DNA of 64,000 bases from Saussurea involucrata (GCA_033807775.1 CM066315.1:7568501-7632500); one strand, 5' to 3'. Counted from the first letter of the stretch, positions 20,850 to 32,631 are shown. Made by a program: numbers and translations. The notes: generated from the sequence alone by a model not told the origin.

Positions 20850-21697
20850 TTGTGGATAAAAAGTGCATTCAAATTCCAATTGTTAATGGCCCGGAAGCTA
20901 TTTTGGGCCGAACGTATCGGGTCAAAGCCCACCAAGATAAAACACGAGTACGGTTTGCGTATGTGCTTTTGAAGTTATGGCTGTTCATCGATTAAAATAT
21001 AATGAATTACCTATACTAATGACACCATTGAGTCTAACCGCTCCTGGAGAGATCTGAGCCGTATAAACTCAATTCTATTTTCAATCTTGGCCGTTCAAAA
21101 TCATTAAGCCACTCATTAAGCTTTTCACTCAGCTCTCAACCTAAACCCTCTCACGTCTGCAACCTCCACGTCTCCTCTGAAACCACTCTCCCTCTCCCTC
21201 TCCCTCTCCCTCTCCACTTCTCACGGGCTCTCGTCAGTCTCCTCCACGATCTCACAAAACTGAAACCACTCTCCCTCTCCGCTTCTTAGTCGGTTTTCTC
21301 AAGACACCCAGTACATCACTCTATAAATGTTGAGCAGAGATTTCCAATTTCATCTTCATCAATGCAATCCATGCCCTATTGAACAACCATCTTCCATGGT
21401 TTGTCTTCAAGAATCACACGATAATTCCTTTGCGACGAAGATTGTTTGCATCTTCAGAATCTCTGTTGCTTTCGTGATTTCGAAATGCTAAGGTTCGTTC
21501 TTCTCTGATTCGATCTGCAATTAGGGTTCGTTCTTCTCTGATTCGATCTGCAATTAGGTTCGTTCTTCTCTGATTCGAATTCTTTTTTGGAGCATTAACA
21601 CCTTTGGTTTGGTAAAAAGCGCGCCTGATGTGGACATGGTGATAGAGGTATTAGATTTTTTGAATTGTTACTCTTAGTCTTGATTAACTTTTAATAC
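20850..21697. repeat. Non-coding stretch with CT repeat and 33-bp tandem repeats
   Basis: A CTCTCC repeat occupies about 21188-21215, with a second shorter run at about 21270-21282. At about 21493-21580 the unit GGTTCGTTCTTCTCTGATTC plus GATCTGCAATTAG occurs two and a half times with a period near 32-33 bases. It looks like a 5' UTR or promoter leader, but no convincing coding exon follows it in the sense direction. Confidence 0.5.
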
Positions 21698-21811
21698 CTT
21701 CTCTATGTTTTCTTCGTTGAGCTCAAGGCCGGTTTCTTCATCTGGGATTGGTTCATCAGCAACAATTTCAGGAATGTTCTCCATGAGACGGCGTTCAATG
21801 CCCATTTTCAT
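21698..21811 (-). pseudogene. Isolated exon of a NifU-like (NFU) iron-sulfur scaffold gene
   Basis: The minus strand encodes MKMGIERRLMENIPEIVADE followed by PIPDEETGLELNEENIEK and a splice donor at 21697. This is the middle segment of plastid NifU-like scaffold proteins (NFU1-3), between the first NifU domain and its C-terminal repeat. The catalytic CxxC exon that should precede it and the exon that should follow were not found on either side. Sequence just upstream (AACATACAAAA) departs from the family at about 21811. It is therefore a gene fragment, probably moved by a transposon or left after decay. Confidence 0.6.
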
Positions 21812-22457
21812 GTTTTTGTATGTTGATTCCTTTTGAATTTTTCACTTCTGTTAGGTTTCTTTTGCACAGTAGTTGTTCTTCTTGTCTATCTTTTTCCAGG
21901 AAAGAAAATTCAACTCCTCGAACTTGGTATGTACCTACAGAACTGGATATGGATTTGCAATGGGAATCCTATCGATAAAGAAGAGGTATGTCCGTATAAG
22001 CGTTGCCTACCGATCCAATCCTAAGTTGGTTGCTTACTATTTACACATTTTACCATTTCATACTATATTTTTGGTTGGAAATTGCAGTGCTCGCTTTGAA
22101 CTTCACAGCAGGAAGCAAACCGTTCTACTCGGTAATTTCCCCCTTTTTTCTCTGTCAGGTTTATTTCAAAACCTCTTTGTTGAAATTCAACAACTGAATT
22201 TGATTTCGAAAGTGTGTGTTTATTTATAATCGTAGTTACCATAAAAGCAAACAAGTTATAAAGATCTTCTTTTGATTTCAAACCTGTTTGGATTTCTATC
22301 TTCTTGACATCTTCAGAGTCCAAATTGAAATCATAATCTGTCTTGTCTTTATATTTTAATGGATATATAAAGATAAAAAAGACACCAAATCATTGTTAGA
22401 ACATCAAACTATTGACAAAATAGGATCAAGAAACGATGAACAAGTAAGTGAACTTAC
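21812..22457. other. Unassigned stretch with exon-like signals
   Basis: Plus-strand segments bounded by plausible splice sites occur at about 21938-21985 and 22088-22130 (the latter reads VLALNFTAGSKPFYS), but I could not assign them to a family and they do not chain into a gene. They may be further captured fragments. Confidence 0.25.
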
Positions 22458-23704
22458 TTATAGAAGAATAAGGAGTCAATGGTTTATAGTTAAAGCTGAA
22501 AATTTGCGTGAGGTTGTCGAAGTTGGGATGTTGAACGACCAAATTCCACTGGGAATAATTCATCCGGAAGTTGAAATTCGTAATGGTGACCTTAACTCGC
22601 CAATAATTCTTGTAATTAAGCTTCACGTGCCAGTGAACTCAAATATGACACATATGTTTTGTGCATTGAACCAGGGGTGTCAACGTGCTCTTACCAGGAC
22701 CATTAACAACCGAAGCTAAATATGGCGAATTTGGACTGCAAAACACAGTTGGTGAAAAAAAGTTAGAAAACAGCAAGATATTATTGTTACCCAAATACCC
22801 AAAATAAAAATCCTTACTTTACACAACTTCCCGGATGAGTGATATTGTTTTGGCATCCACAGGTGCACGTTGGGCAGGGTATGATTGTGTCATTGTAGAA
22901 ACGAAGAGAGAGATACACAGCAAGTGGGAGTTTTCTGAGCCAAAAATTGTGAATATGTACATGTAACATTCCAAGTCACTGCCAAAACAAGATTTAAGTC
23001 ATTAGAATCTTATAAAGCTGTGATATATAATTATATATAGTTATGAGTTTGATTTTAGCATATATACTCACTCATAGCTTGAGTTACTCTTCTTCCATCC
23101 GGAGTAATGAACTTTGTTGGTTTACCAACTACAGCTGGTCCACAGGTATAGCCAGGTCCAGGTGCGAGCAAGGTGAAGTTCTTGGGTGGTTTGACTGTTT
23201 TATTAGTGGTTCCAGCTGCACCAACGCTGACTTGGAATGAACTAGCGTAATTGTTGGGATCTTGGGTAACACCTCCTTTACAGCAGTTTGCGATCTGCTG
23301 ATTGTACGGGGTTCCTGGCAATAAATCGACAACTGTTGGAGTTTTCTTGCAGCAATGTGGTGGTGTACTTTTGTATTTTGAACAATCTCCTTGCTTGGTG
23401 GTTTGACTGTCCATCATGCTCCATATCACCTGTTTCTTAGCCCAGGTCCAACCTAAGGTCCACCCCGGAGGGGAAATGTGGCGATATTGCTGGAAGTTGT
23501 ACATTGTAACCACGACCTGAATGAAAACACGATGCACATTATAAATTTTTTTGTGAGTAATCGAGTTAGCGATATTAAAGATCTTGAATCCATGTGTATA
23601 ATTAATTGTTGATTATTAACTTACAACATAGCCATTAGGGGTCCAACTAATGATATCCCACTTGATTGTGATGTTTCCATTTGGGTCAAGTGCATCATAG
23701 GCTT
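22458..23704 (-). pseudogene. COBRA-like (COBL) pseudogene, internal exons only
   Basis: COBRA-like proteins are GPI-anchored wall proteins that orient cellulose microfibrils. Four exons are recognisable on the minus strand: 23625-23704 (AYDALDPNGNITIKWDIISW), 23072-23516 (FQQYRHISPPGWTLGWTWAK, LPGTPYNQQIANCCKGG, APGPGYTCGP), 22818-22978 (TWNVTCTYSQFLAQKTPTCC, the CCVS domain) and 22458-22735 (VKLNYKNYWRVKVTITNFNF, NYSQWNLVVQHPNFDNLTQI). Two lesions are clear: one extra base in the CCVS exon at about 22900 (TTTC where the family needs TTC), and a TGA at about 22637 in CHI*VHWHVK where a CGA arginine is expected. The signal-peptide exon and the last exon with the GPI-anchor signal are not found. 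A retrotransposon starts 416 bases upstream. Confidence 0.85.
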
Positions 23705-24119
23705 CTGCAAATTAACAAGAAAAAAGAAGTCTCAAGCATTTACGTAGATTCTTTGGTGTTTCATCAAGTAATCATATTGATTGAGTTTGGTGAAGGAAGC
23801 TATGGAGGAATGTTGAATAATTTGATGAATTTGATGAATTTTCGATGATGTGTGAAAGCATGGCTGAGGTATGTATACGGCCATTAAATCTTCCTAAATC
23901 TTCAATTAACAGTTTAATTCTTCAAATTATCGGATTATTTATGTTTGTTAAGAGTTTAATTTAGGTTTTTCTATCGATTTAATTTCCCATGATATTTTTG
24001 TGATAAAAACAGAGGGTATTGTATGATCATGGTTCTGCTAATCCACAAAAAAAGACAGTAATTATAAATGATCTTTGGCTGAGGCCAAAAATATGTAAAA
24101 AAATATTAAAAAACAAACA

Positions 24120-25252
24120 TGTTGGTGCAAGTGTACCACATCTCTATATATTTATTTTGATGATTACAAACACACCGTATTATTGTTTATCTAACAATCC
24201 TATCCAAGTGTACAGTTCTTGAAGAACACGAAGATTTTATCTGAAGAGTTCAAGACGGAAGATTTACGTTGTCATTAGTGTTTATAATTTATAATGATAA
24301 ACACCCTAAAATAATATACCACTTGGATATTTCTAAAAACCATAAATGTTTTTTAATTAAATAAGGTTTTTGAGAAACTGTCCTTTTCTGACGCAGGTAT
24401 ACCGCGAGGTTCAGCAGGTATACCGCGGCGGCTTACTGTAGATCTCTGATTGATTGGTCGTACTTTTGTCTGGGCGGTATACCGCGGTGTTTAGCAGGTA
24501 TACCGCGGGTACAGTTGGGCGGTATACCGCGATGTTTAGCCGGTATACCGCGGGTACAAGTTTACGTTTGTTTTTGCAGGTTTGACCTTTCTCTTCTGAC
24601 AGTGTACTTTTTACTGCACGGTATACCGCGTGCCTTTGGCGGTATACCGCGGATTGCATGTTTCCGTTGGAGATGCTGATATATAAAGAAGCATGCTGGT
24701 GATGAAGAAGATAGACCAAAAAAACCAACAGCAACATCAACAATCCAAACTCTCAGCTCTCTCACTCTCACTTATTTTATATATATATATTTTATAAAAC
24801 ATTTTTTATAAAATATCCAAGTGTGAGATATTATACAAGAGTGATTACCCATTGTGAGTTATACTCCTCTTGTAAGTATTTGAATAACGGGTGTGTGATC
24901 CTGTTTATCTCATAGCAGAGGCTTGAGAAACTATTACAAATTCCTTTGTATTTGGTTTGTGTTCTACCGTAAAGAATACATTTATTGGATCGTGTCGAGA
25001 AGTGTCTCGGCTGCTGGTTTATCACAGTTGGTGGTAAATCAGTAAATCTCTGTGTCAAGTATCTCTATCCCTTATCTCTTTATTTATTCCGCTGTGCAAT
25101 TTTAATTATATCTGTTTATATAATTGTTGTATATTTATTATTTGTATACTCTGATTTATTTATACTGTTTCTGTACTGTATTTATTTGTAAAAGAATTTT
25201 TGAAAGTAAAAGATTTTAAATACAACCTTACCCCCCCCTAGGTTGTCTAACA
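24120..25252 (+). repeat. 5' LTR of element C
   Basis: TGTTGGTGCAAG...TTGTCTAACA. Contains eight GGTATACCGCG motifs (24396-24651) and downstream a TATA-like run near 24775-24800, placing the motifs in U3. Predicted small ORFs in this LTR are not genes. Confidence 0.95.
24396..24651. repeat. GGTATACCGCG palindrome array (eight copies), 5' LTR of C
   Basis: Eight copies of GGTATACCGCG, several extended to the 12-base palindrome GCGGTATACCGC, mostly in pairs about 19-40 bases apart. The identical array is at 25810-26065 in the 3' LTR. Confidence 0.92.
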
Positions 25253-25533
25253 TTTGGTTTGTATATCTTTGTCTCTATTGCTTTTTGCATTTTATTTTAT
25301 CCCTCAAATTTTATAAAATCAAATTGATATCGTTATTAATTTGAGGGGGAGCGTTTTAGCTCTTTTACCCATGAGTTTATGCTCTCTCAATTATATGCAT
25401 ATTTTGAGGGGGAGCATCTCTCGAGGGGAGCATACCGTCTTTCTTAACCCTTTTTGCTTCGACAAACGGGGGAGAGAAACCGCATATGCTCATGCTTAGC
25501 GGTTGTGTTTGTCATCATCAAAAAGGGGGAGAT
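25253..25533 (+). repeat. Residual interior of element C with multiple polypurine tracts
   Basis: 281 bases with five G-rich purine runs: TTGAGGGGGAGCG (about 25341), TTTGAGGGGGAGCAT (about 25403), CTCGAGGGGAGCAT (about 25422), AACGGGGGAGAG (about 25464) and AAAAAGGGGGAGATT next to the LTR. Multiple polypurine tracts are a known Sirevirus trait. No coding capacity. Confidence 0.8.
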
Positions 25534-26666
25534 TGTTGGTGCAAGTGTACCACATCTCTATATATTTATTTTGATGATTACAAACACACCGTATTATTGT
25601 TTATCTAACAATCCTATCCAAGTGTACAGTTCTTGAAGAACACGAAGATTTTATCTGAAGAGTTCAAGACGGAAGATTTACGTTGTCATTAGTGTTTATA
25701 ATTTATAATGATAAACACCCTAAAATAATATACCACTTGGATATTTCTAAAAACCATAAATGTTTTTTAATTAAATAAGGTTTTTGAGAAACTGTCCTTT
25801 TCTGACGCAGGTATACCGCGAGGTTCAGCAGGTATACCGCGGCGGCTTACTGTAGATCTCTGATTGATTGGTCGTACTTTTGTCTGGGCGGTATACCGCG
25901 GTGTTTAGCAGGTATACCGCGGGTACAGTTGGGCGGTATACCGCGATGTTTAGCCGGTATACCGCGGGTACAAGTTTACGTTTGTTTTTGCAGGTTTGAC
26001 CTTTCTCTTCTGACAGTGTACTTTTTACTGCACGGTATACCGCGTGCCTTTGGCGGTATACCGCGGATTGCATGTTTCCGTTGGAGATGCTGATATATAA
26101 AGAAGCATGCTGGTGATGAAGAAGATAGACCAAAAAAACCAACAGCAACATCAACAATCCAAACTCTCAGTTCTCTCACTCTCACTTATTTTATATATAT
26201 ATATTTTATAAAACATTTTTTATAAAATATCCAAGTGTGAGATATTATACAAGAGTGATTACCCATTGTGAGTTATACTCCTCTTGTAAGTATTTGAATA
26301 ACGGGTGTGTGATCCTGTTTATCTCATAGCAGAGGCTTGAGAAACTATTACAAATTCCTTTGTATTTGGTTTGTGTTCTACCGTAAAGAATACATTTATT
26401 GGATCGTGTCGAGAAGTGTCTCGGCTGCTGGTTTATCACAGTTGGTGGTAAATCAGTAAATCTCTGTGTCAAGTATCTCTATCCCTTATCTCTTTATTTA
26501 TTCCGCTGTGCAATTTTAATTATATCTGTTTATATAATTGTTGTATATTTATTATTTGTATACTCTGATTTATTTATACTGTTTCTGTACTGTATTTATT
26601 TGTAAAAGAATTTTTGAAAGTAAAAGATTTTAAATACAACCTTACCCCCCCCTAGGTTGTCTAACA
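25534..26666 (+). repeat. 3' LTR of element C
   Basis: Same length as the 5' LTR and, as read by eye, identical but for one transition at 26171. Palindrome array at 25810-26065. Confidence 0.95.
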
Positions 26667-26671
26667 AAACA

Positions 26672-28560
26672 TTTGGATAATTTCTCCATATGTTCATGCT
26701 TTCCTGGTTAATGAAGATGCTTCAAAAGGTTTAACTTCTTCTGGCTCTTTACTTGAATATATTTTAATCTTTTCAGCCTCTTGAAAAATGTTAGATTAAC
26801 CTAATGTTTATGTTTTATGTAGTTCCAGGGAGAGATTAAACCCCCATATTTTTGGTTATTTGAACTGTGGGTATGGTTTACTTTCTGATTGATTCTTCAT
26901 GATTATAATCGTTAGTGAAACATACTTTTCGGCTTGTGATTTGCATGCCTCTATCATATCTAAGCAACTTGCAAGTTTTCGAGAAACCAAGGTAAAATAT
27001 CTAGTGTCTAAAATGGTTATGGTACACATATATTAGAACATGAAACCCATATTGTTAACGGGAGGTAGAGTAAATTCAATATATCTTTGAATATTTGTTT
27101 CTTTAGTTTATAGATTATCACCTCTTTGATTACTTTGCTTCATCACTTAAGTATTGAAATGATATGAAACCTATACAACAATGAGTTCCAAGATGTTAAG
27201 TTTTTCGATTTTACACGTTGCGTAATGACTTGTGATTTCATTCTGTTGCGACTTCATATTGTGGTGTTTAAGGATGACAACGGTTGGAACCACAATGGAT
27301 AAACCTAATAAACTTGGAGCTTCCTATGATTTCACTCACGGTGTTTGGAGCACTTGGGCTTGGTCGTTTTAACTTGGGTAGAACGGTATATGACTTTAAA
27401 GGATAAATTGCACTTGACTTGGAAGACATTGGGCTGGACTGGACGATCTTATTAAAAGTAAAGGGAAGAGAAGCACTTTGGAAGAGAACCAGAATACAGG
27501 GAAAGGGGGTTGTACTACAGAAGCAAGTGCGTAATAGTTTCATTTACTTTCATCACCAATATATGTAATTACTTGCTTATGGTATATTGCTATTTTAACC
27601 ATAATGGTTTGTGCAAAACAACACACAGGTAAGAGAAACCATTATCAGACAAGTTTTCCCCAAACAAACGAAAAATAAACTTGTAATAAGTGTTGTTCTT
27701 GTGGATATTTGAATTTTAAAAGAATGAAATTGTCACAGAGATCGATTATGACGACTACTTTGAAGATGGACTTAAAGATCATGAAAAAAGTCCAGCCATG
27801 TGCACAAGAAGCAAACAGAATAGACAACAGGCGAACGACATAAAAATAGAGAAGATGAAACAACCAGTGCACGGGTACGCGGGTACGGAGATATAGAGGG
27901 ATCATTAAAGCGTCCAGATTCAAGAGAATGTACGACTGTGGTCAGTTGCTATTTAATGATGAATAGGTATTATATTAACGATGAGATAACTATTGTACGA
28001 ATAAGTATAGGTGCAGTTGTACATTGTGAAAAAAATAAAATCTAAACATACCTCCGTAACTGAAGGTGAAAGTATGGGAATAGGGTTGAACGGTGCACAG
28101 AAGCAATCCGTAAGGGATATGGGTTTGCGTGTACTTTTGGACATGACAATCAACGGGATTCCGTCAAAAATCGGTTTCTAAGTGGTTAACAATTTTAATA
28201 TTAAGAAGCTTCATTTAAGTTTCATGAAAATATTGGAATACACTTACATGGTGCATGTCTATATTAATACTTTAGTATCACTAACTATAACAAAAAGGCA
28301 CACCTCAAATTTTGGTTGATCATTTTATCACATTCATGTTTCTGCGTTTGTCCTTGGATCAATGTTAGTTTATTATTGTTTTTTATTAAATCTTTTTGAA
28401 GGTTTTTAGCTCATTGAATTGGACCTGTCAGGCTGTCATCCCCAACATAGTTCATCAAACCCCAGCACCAACAATGAACATTGATGCATCTGGTGTGATT
28501 AAATAAGAACAACAATCAAGCCAAGTTCATGTCAACTACAAATTCAGTACATTGCATTAG
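26672..28560. other. No gene recognised
   Basis: About 1.9 kb without a convincing gene. One plus-strand segment ending in a splice-donor-like AAG|GTAAAA near 26993 (frame reads HASIISKQLASFRETK) is exon-like but isolated. A 91-residue minus frame at 27268-27543 has no recognisable domain. Confidence 0.4.
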
Positions 28561-28740
28561 GGATAAGATCGGGACCGGACCGGTACCGAAACGATAGCGA
28601 ACCGGTTGGTACCGAATTTTTTTGGGACTAAAAACCGGTACCGAAAACCGAACCGTATGTACCGGTTCGGTTTCGGTTTCAAGCCGAAGGGTACCTAACC
28701 GAGAGCCAAAGGCACGGAAAGCCGGTTATAATTTGACTAA

Positions 28741-29009
28741 GGGGCCGTACCAACGCTTACCCGGTAAAATTCAATACTATTATTTACTTATCGGGTAAGA
28801 TTTTAGTCCACCAAAACAGTACCGTAGGCCACAATTTTTCCGGTAAGCACTAACCGTCATAAAAGTCTTCGCCATCATTTACCGGGTAAGACTCTCGGTC
28901 CTTGCCTTAGCTCACACCGGGTAAGATTTTTGGTCCTTGCCATATTCATCCGGTAAGGTAATGTGACTTGGTAAGTGTTTACCCAAGTAAGCATTTGGTA
29001 AACGGCCCC
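28741..29009. mobile_element. PIF/Harbinger-like MITE (family M4, copy 1)
   Basis: Termini GGGGCCGT and ACGGCCCC flanked by TAA (28738-28740, 29010-29012). Interior rich in TTACCGGGTAA and CCGGTAAG words and GATTTTAGTCCACCAAAA. Copies 2 and 3 lie at 35382 and 36238. Confidence 0.75.
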
Positions 29010-29097
29010 TAAGCTTCTTGCTCGATTGAAAAACAACATTTGACAATGATGAAAAAAGTGACCAATCAAATAACTAAATGAAGATTAACGTCATGTT

Positions 29098-29130
29098 GTA
29101 TACCCGACCAACGGACGGGTATAACACTAG
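29098..29130 (+). mobile_element. Helitron-like 3' terminus 1
   Basis: TATACCCG, nine-base loop, CGGGTATA hairpin followed by ACACTAG and then A. A GC hairpin about ten bases before CTAG is the 3' signature of plant Helitrons. The matching 5' end was not located. Confidence 0.4.
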
Positions 29131-29284
29131 ATTTTTATCATCTACAACTTACCAGATTTTTTTCCAGATTGGTGCTTCTTATCGGTCATAGTTTAGATTT
29201 GTTCGAGATTTGGTTTTGTATTTGGAAGTCAGAATTGACTTTTTGCGTGCTTAAAGATGTATGAATCTAGATTAAAGTCACGTA

Positions 29285-29316
29285 GTATACCCGGCCACCG
29301 GACGGGTATAGCACTA
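29285..29316 (+). mobile_element. Helitron-like 3' terminus 2
   Basis: TATACCCGGCCACCGGACGG followed by GTATAGCACTAG and then T; nearly the same hairpin and CTAG end as at 29098-29130, 186 bases downstream. Confidence 0.45.
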
Positions 29317-29370
29317 GTTTAGATGGATTTGATATGATCTAATCATTTATTGATTGTTAGATTTTAGAGT

Positions 29371-30404
29371 AAATTACGATTTTCGTCCTTGTGGTTTGTT
29401 GTTTATAACGTTTTTCGTTCTTAATCTTTAAAAACTGTTTTTTTTTCATCCCAATTCATTTTTCCTTTCGTCCTTTTGACAAAGTTTGTTAGAAGTTCCG
29501 GTTAGTGTCATGGGTTTATATGTCTTTTCATATTTTTAATTATTCCCTTTTCTTTTTCTTAATTATTTAATTTAATTTTGATTCTTTTCACGAAAGACAC
29601 CAAATTGACTCATCTCTGGCATCAATAGCTAAAATTAGAAGCTTTGTTCAATGCCCAAAGTGTTGCAATGGTGGAAGGTCCACCGGTGAGGCAGAGCTGA
29701 TGGTTATCAAGAAAAAAGAATAATGAGCTACATTGGTGGTTAGCACTTACCAGCCACGACAAAGGGACATATATAGAAGGTGTTGGTGGTTGGTTATCAA
29801 CTCTTCAATATGTATATATACAACAAGAAACAATAATAGTTAATGCTAACAACAATCAAGATAAACTTTATCTAGGAGATGATATGCATATTTAATTTTT
29901 TTATTAAAAACTTTGCTTTTAAAAATTTCGGTTCGATTTCGTTTTTTTCCCAAGAAAATCCCGGTACAAATACCGAATACCGATTTTGAGGAATGTTTGG
30001 AACTGAATACCAGATCGAATATATGGTACCGATTCGGGTTCGGTCTGGTACCGGTTCGATTCGGAAAAACGGTGCTCGATGCTCATCTCTAGTCCTAGTA
30101 ACAGTGAGGAGGAGAAATGATGTATTACAGGGCGATGGTCCTGGTTTTGTTCACATGGATTGAGGATGGTTAGCTGGATTTTTTGTATTAACTGTATATT
30201 GTCTCATAAAATATAAAAGCAATAAAAATAATGAAAGATCAAATTACCCTTAGTTTAATGGATTTTTTAGTTTTGTTATATTTAATGACGAAAAGGGAAA
30301 CAAAATGAAAACCACAAGAATGAAAAAATCAATTTTTAAAGACTAGGGATGAAAATCGTTATAAACAAAAAGCCATAAGAACGAAAATCGTAGTTTACTC
30401 TAGA
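29371..30404. mobile_element. Family M3-like repeat, long copy
   Basis: Left end AGAGTAAATTACGATTTTCG plus TCCTTGTGGTTTG, right end ATCGTAGTTTACTCT with AACGAAAATCG before it; GTTATAAAC/GTTTATAAC also pair. Non-coding. Confidence 0.45.
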
Positions 30405-30775
30405 TTTTATCATTAGTAAACAACCGGATCAAATCACTTATATTTATTGGATACAATCATTATTTTATCCATTGAATCATATTGGATTCATGTAATATTT
30501 TGGTCCAACTTTTAATCGATTAATCTACATTTCAATCAATCATTCATATTTTTTAAATTTATAAAAAACACTACATATAAATATACCAATAAACATTATT
30601 TTAAAACATAAATAATCACATGCACTTATTAATTGGACGATGGTTAAATAATAATTGAATGGTCATTGGCTTGAATTTGTTCAGTTTTATTAATTCTAGA
30701 CTGACATCTAAGAACCGACCAATCCTGTTTGGATTGTTTTACGTGTTTTACCTGACTACATTGGCAGCACGCATG

Positions 30776-31518
30776 ACAACGGGGCGGGTATGGGGTGGGG
30801 TTCCCCATCCCCGACCCCGACCCCGGTTTTTGATAACGTCCCCCGGCCCCGAGCGGGTACGAGGATTCCAATCCCGTCCCCGGTCAACTTTTGGTCAAGA
30901 CCTGTCCCCGATTTGTACCCGGTTCCCCGACCCGTTTTTTTAGATAACAACGATTTAAATATATTAGGTTTTTTATTTTCATGGCAGTAGATAGTGAAAG
31001 ACTGTTCTAAGAGGCATTTTGTCAAACAGTTGGAGGGCATAGAAAGGTGGTTGTTTACATCATCCCTGATATGTTTATGCTGTTAAAACATGTTTATAAA
31101 TATGCAATAGCCGCATGCATTATGCATCTAAACATAAAACTTATTATGGCTCACTCATGATCATATAGTTTACGAGCAGATAAAGTAGGTTTAGCATGTA
31201 TACCAATTTTAAAATAATATAACGGAACTCACTTCTACAACATTTGTGTGTCGTGTATAAAGAACGGTTCTTCGACTCTAAACAAATTACGAACTGAAGT
31301 TTAGAATATGATAACAAGAATAAGTACTGAGTCTAGAACATCTTCTTGTTTATCATTTTTGGCACTAAAATATATTATATATTAATTAAATATATAAAAT
31401 AAATAGTTTTTATTATATAATATATATCGGGTTTGGGACGGGGCGGGGGATGGTCATCTCGGCCCAGGCCCCGACCCCGGTCCCCACCAGGTCGGGCCAA
31501 ATTGCCATCCCTAATTGG
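30776..31518. mobile_element. GC-rich-ended non-coding repeat
   Basis: Left end TGACAACGGGGCGGGTATGG with runs of CCCCGACCCC; right end complement AGGGATGGCAATTTGGCCCG with GGGGTCGGGG. AT-rich middle. The AGGGATGGCAA terminus is frequent in plant non-autonomous elements. Predicted ORFs across the C-rich ends are spurious. Confidence 0.5.
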
Positions 31519-32580
31519 CAGCTCTCCCACCATTGAATCCTAATTACATGTTTTATTTACTTGTTCTTTTTTCCTGTTTGCACACGCTATTGTGACGTGC
31601 ACAAGGCAAGGGTCTTCATGGAAACAAGCTCTCAATCCTAGTGGTTGAGGTAAAATGTGTCTATGTCTTACCCCTTCCAGACCTTACTTCTAAATTAAAT
31701 TTATTGTGTTTGTTTGGTTTGCTATTAAAGCCTACCAAAGTAGTATGGGAGACTTCCAACTATTTTAGTCAATTTGATTTATGATTTAGATCACTTTGAG
31801 AGTTTGAACATTCTTGATAGAATATGTCACCTATGAGTAAATTAATACTTTTGATATAATGTCATATAACTCAATCGGTAATAATTACACCATTTTTTTA
31901 CTATATTAATAAAAACTAAATTAAACAATACACAAATATAATATTTTAATCAAGGGTATATCCTAAAATGATCCGGTTAAGTTTTATAAGGTTTTATGAG
32001 AATCGTTTTGATCTCGGATCGGGTCCAAACCGATTCCACTTAAACTTTTTTACTTTTTAAAATTTGATTTTAAAATTATTACTTTTTAAAAAATTGGTTA
32101 ATCAAATAAATTAACAAATACGTTTTATTATAATTGGTTCAATCAAATACACTAAAAATAACTTTTAGTTTAAAAATTCGGCCAAACTAGATCTTATTTT
32201 TAGATAAACATCGTAACCGATTAAGAACCGTCAAACTGTTACCAATTGCCAAGTCTGTCCTGATCCCTAGGTGGTCCCGTGTCAAACCGAGTTGATTTGG
32301 CCATCTTTACTGGCTAGCAGAGAAGGCCAAAAAGGCAGGGATCCAACCCGACCCGCTAAAAGCCTGAAGCCTAGCCCACATACAGCCCGATCTAGACTGG
32401 GTCGAGCCTCAGCCTGCTGGACCCAATCGGGCCTCGTATTTGGAAGTTTCGCCCGCTCGACCTGGGGCAACCCGAAGCCTGATTGCAGCCCGGACCCGGT
32501 CTAGCCGGGCTATATAATACTGTTCTGACCCGATTCATCACGAGGACCAGCCTGACCCAGATTTTTGGCCACGTGGCAAG
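31519..32580. other. Repeat-like spacer
   Basis: AT-rich to about 32230, then GC-rich sequence with AGCCCGG/CCGGGCT words (32275-32560) resembling the end of another non-coding repeat, close upstream of the eS30 promoter. No gene. Confidence 0.4.
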
Positions 32581-32631
32581 TGGCCACCAGGCCATCACAA
32601 TATCCTTATGACCCAATCCAACTGAAGTTTT

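Larger units (their letters stand above)
24120..26666 (+). mobile_element. Young, internally deleted Sirevirus copia element C
   Basis: Two LTRs of 1133 bases each (24120-25252, 25534-26666) flank only 281 bases. A 5-bp target duplication AAACA lies at 24115-24119 and 26667-26671. By eye the LTRs differ at one position (C at 24757, T at 26171), which implies a very recent insertion. The interior keeps TTTGGT of the primer binding site, then jumps to 3' sequence rich in polypurine tracts ending AAAAAGGGGGAGATTG before the 3' LTR. All gag and pol are gone, so it could only have moved using proteins of a relative. LTRs match element B. Confidence 0.95.
28561..30410. mobile_element. Mosaic of non-coding repeats with ACCGGTACCG-rich ends
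   Basis: At 28570-28690 and again at 29920-30085 the sequence is dense in CCGGTACCGAA, TTCGGTTTCGG and similar words in opposite orientation, as in subterminal regions of a DNA transposon (right end complement AGAGATGAGCATCGAGCACC, left AGGGATAAGATCGGGACC). Between them sit a MITE (28741-29009) and two Helitron-like ends. A further pair of ends, AGAGTAAATTACGATTTTCG at 29371 and its complement near 30404, overlaps this interval, so the nesting order is unclear. Confidence 0.45.

Noticed and set aside
21930..22130. Possible plus-strand gene from exon-like pieces
   Set aside because: Pieces do not join into a recognisable protein; kept only as an unassigned stretch.
24411..26185. Paired minus-strand frames of 110 and 69 residues (AVYRxxxAVYR-like) occurring twice
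   Set aside because: They are translations of the GGTATACC palindromes in the two identical LTRs, not proteins.
30659..31040. Several frames of 60-95 residues rich in Pro/Arg or Gly
   Set aside because: Caused by the CCCCGACCCC-rich end of a non-coding repeat.
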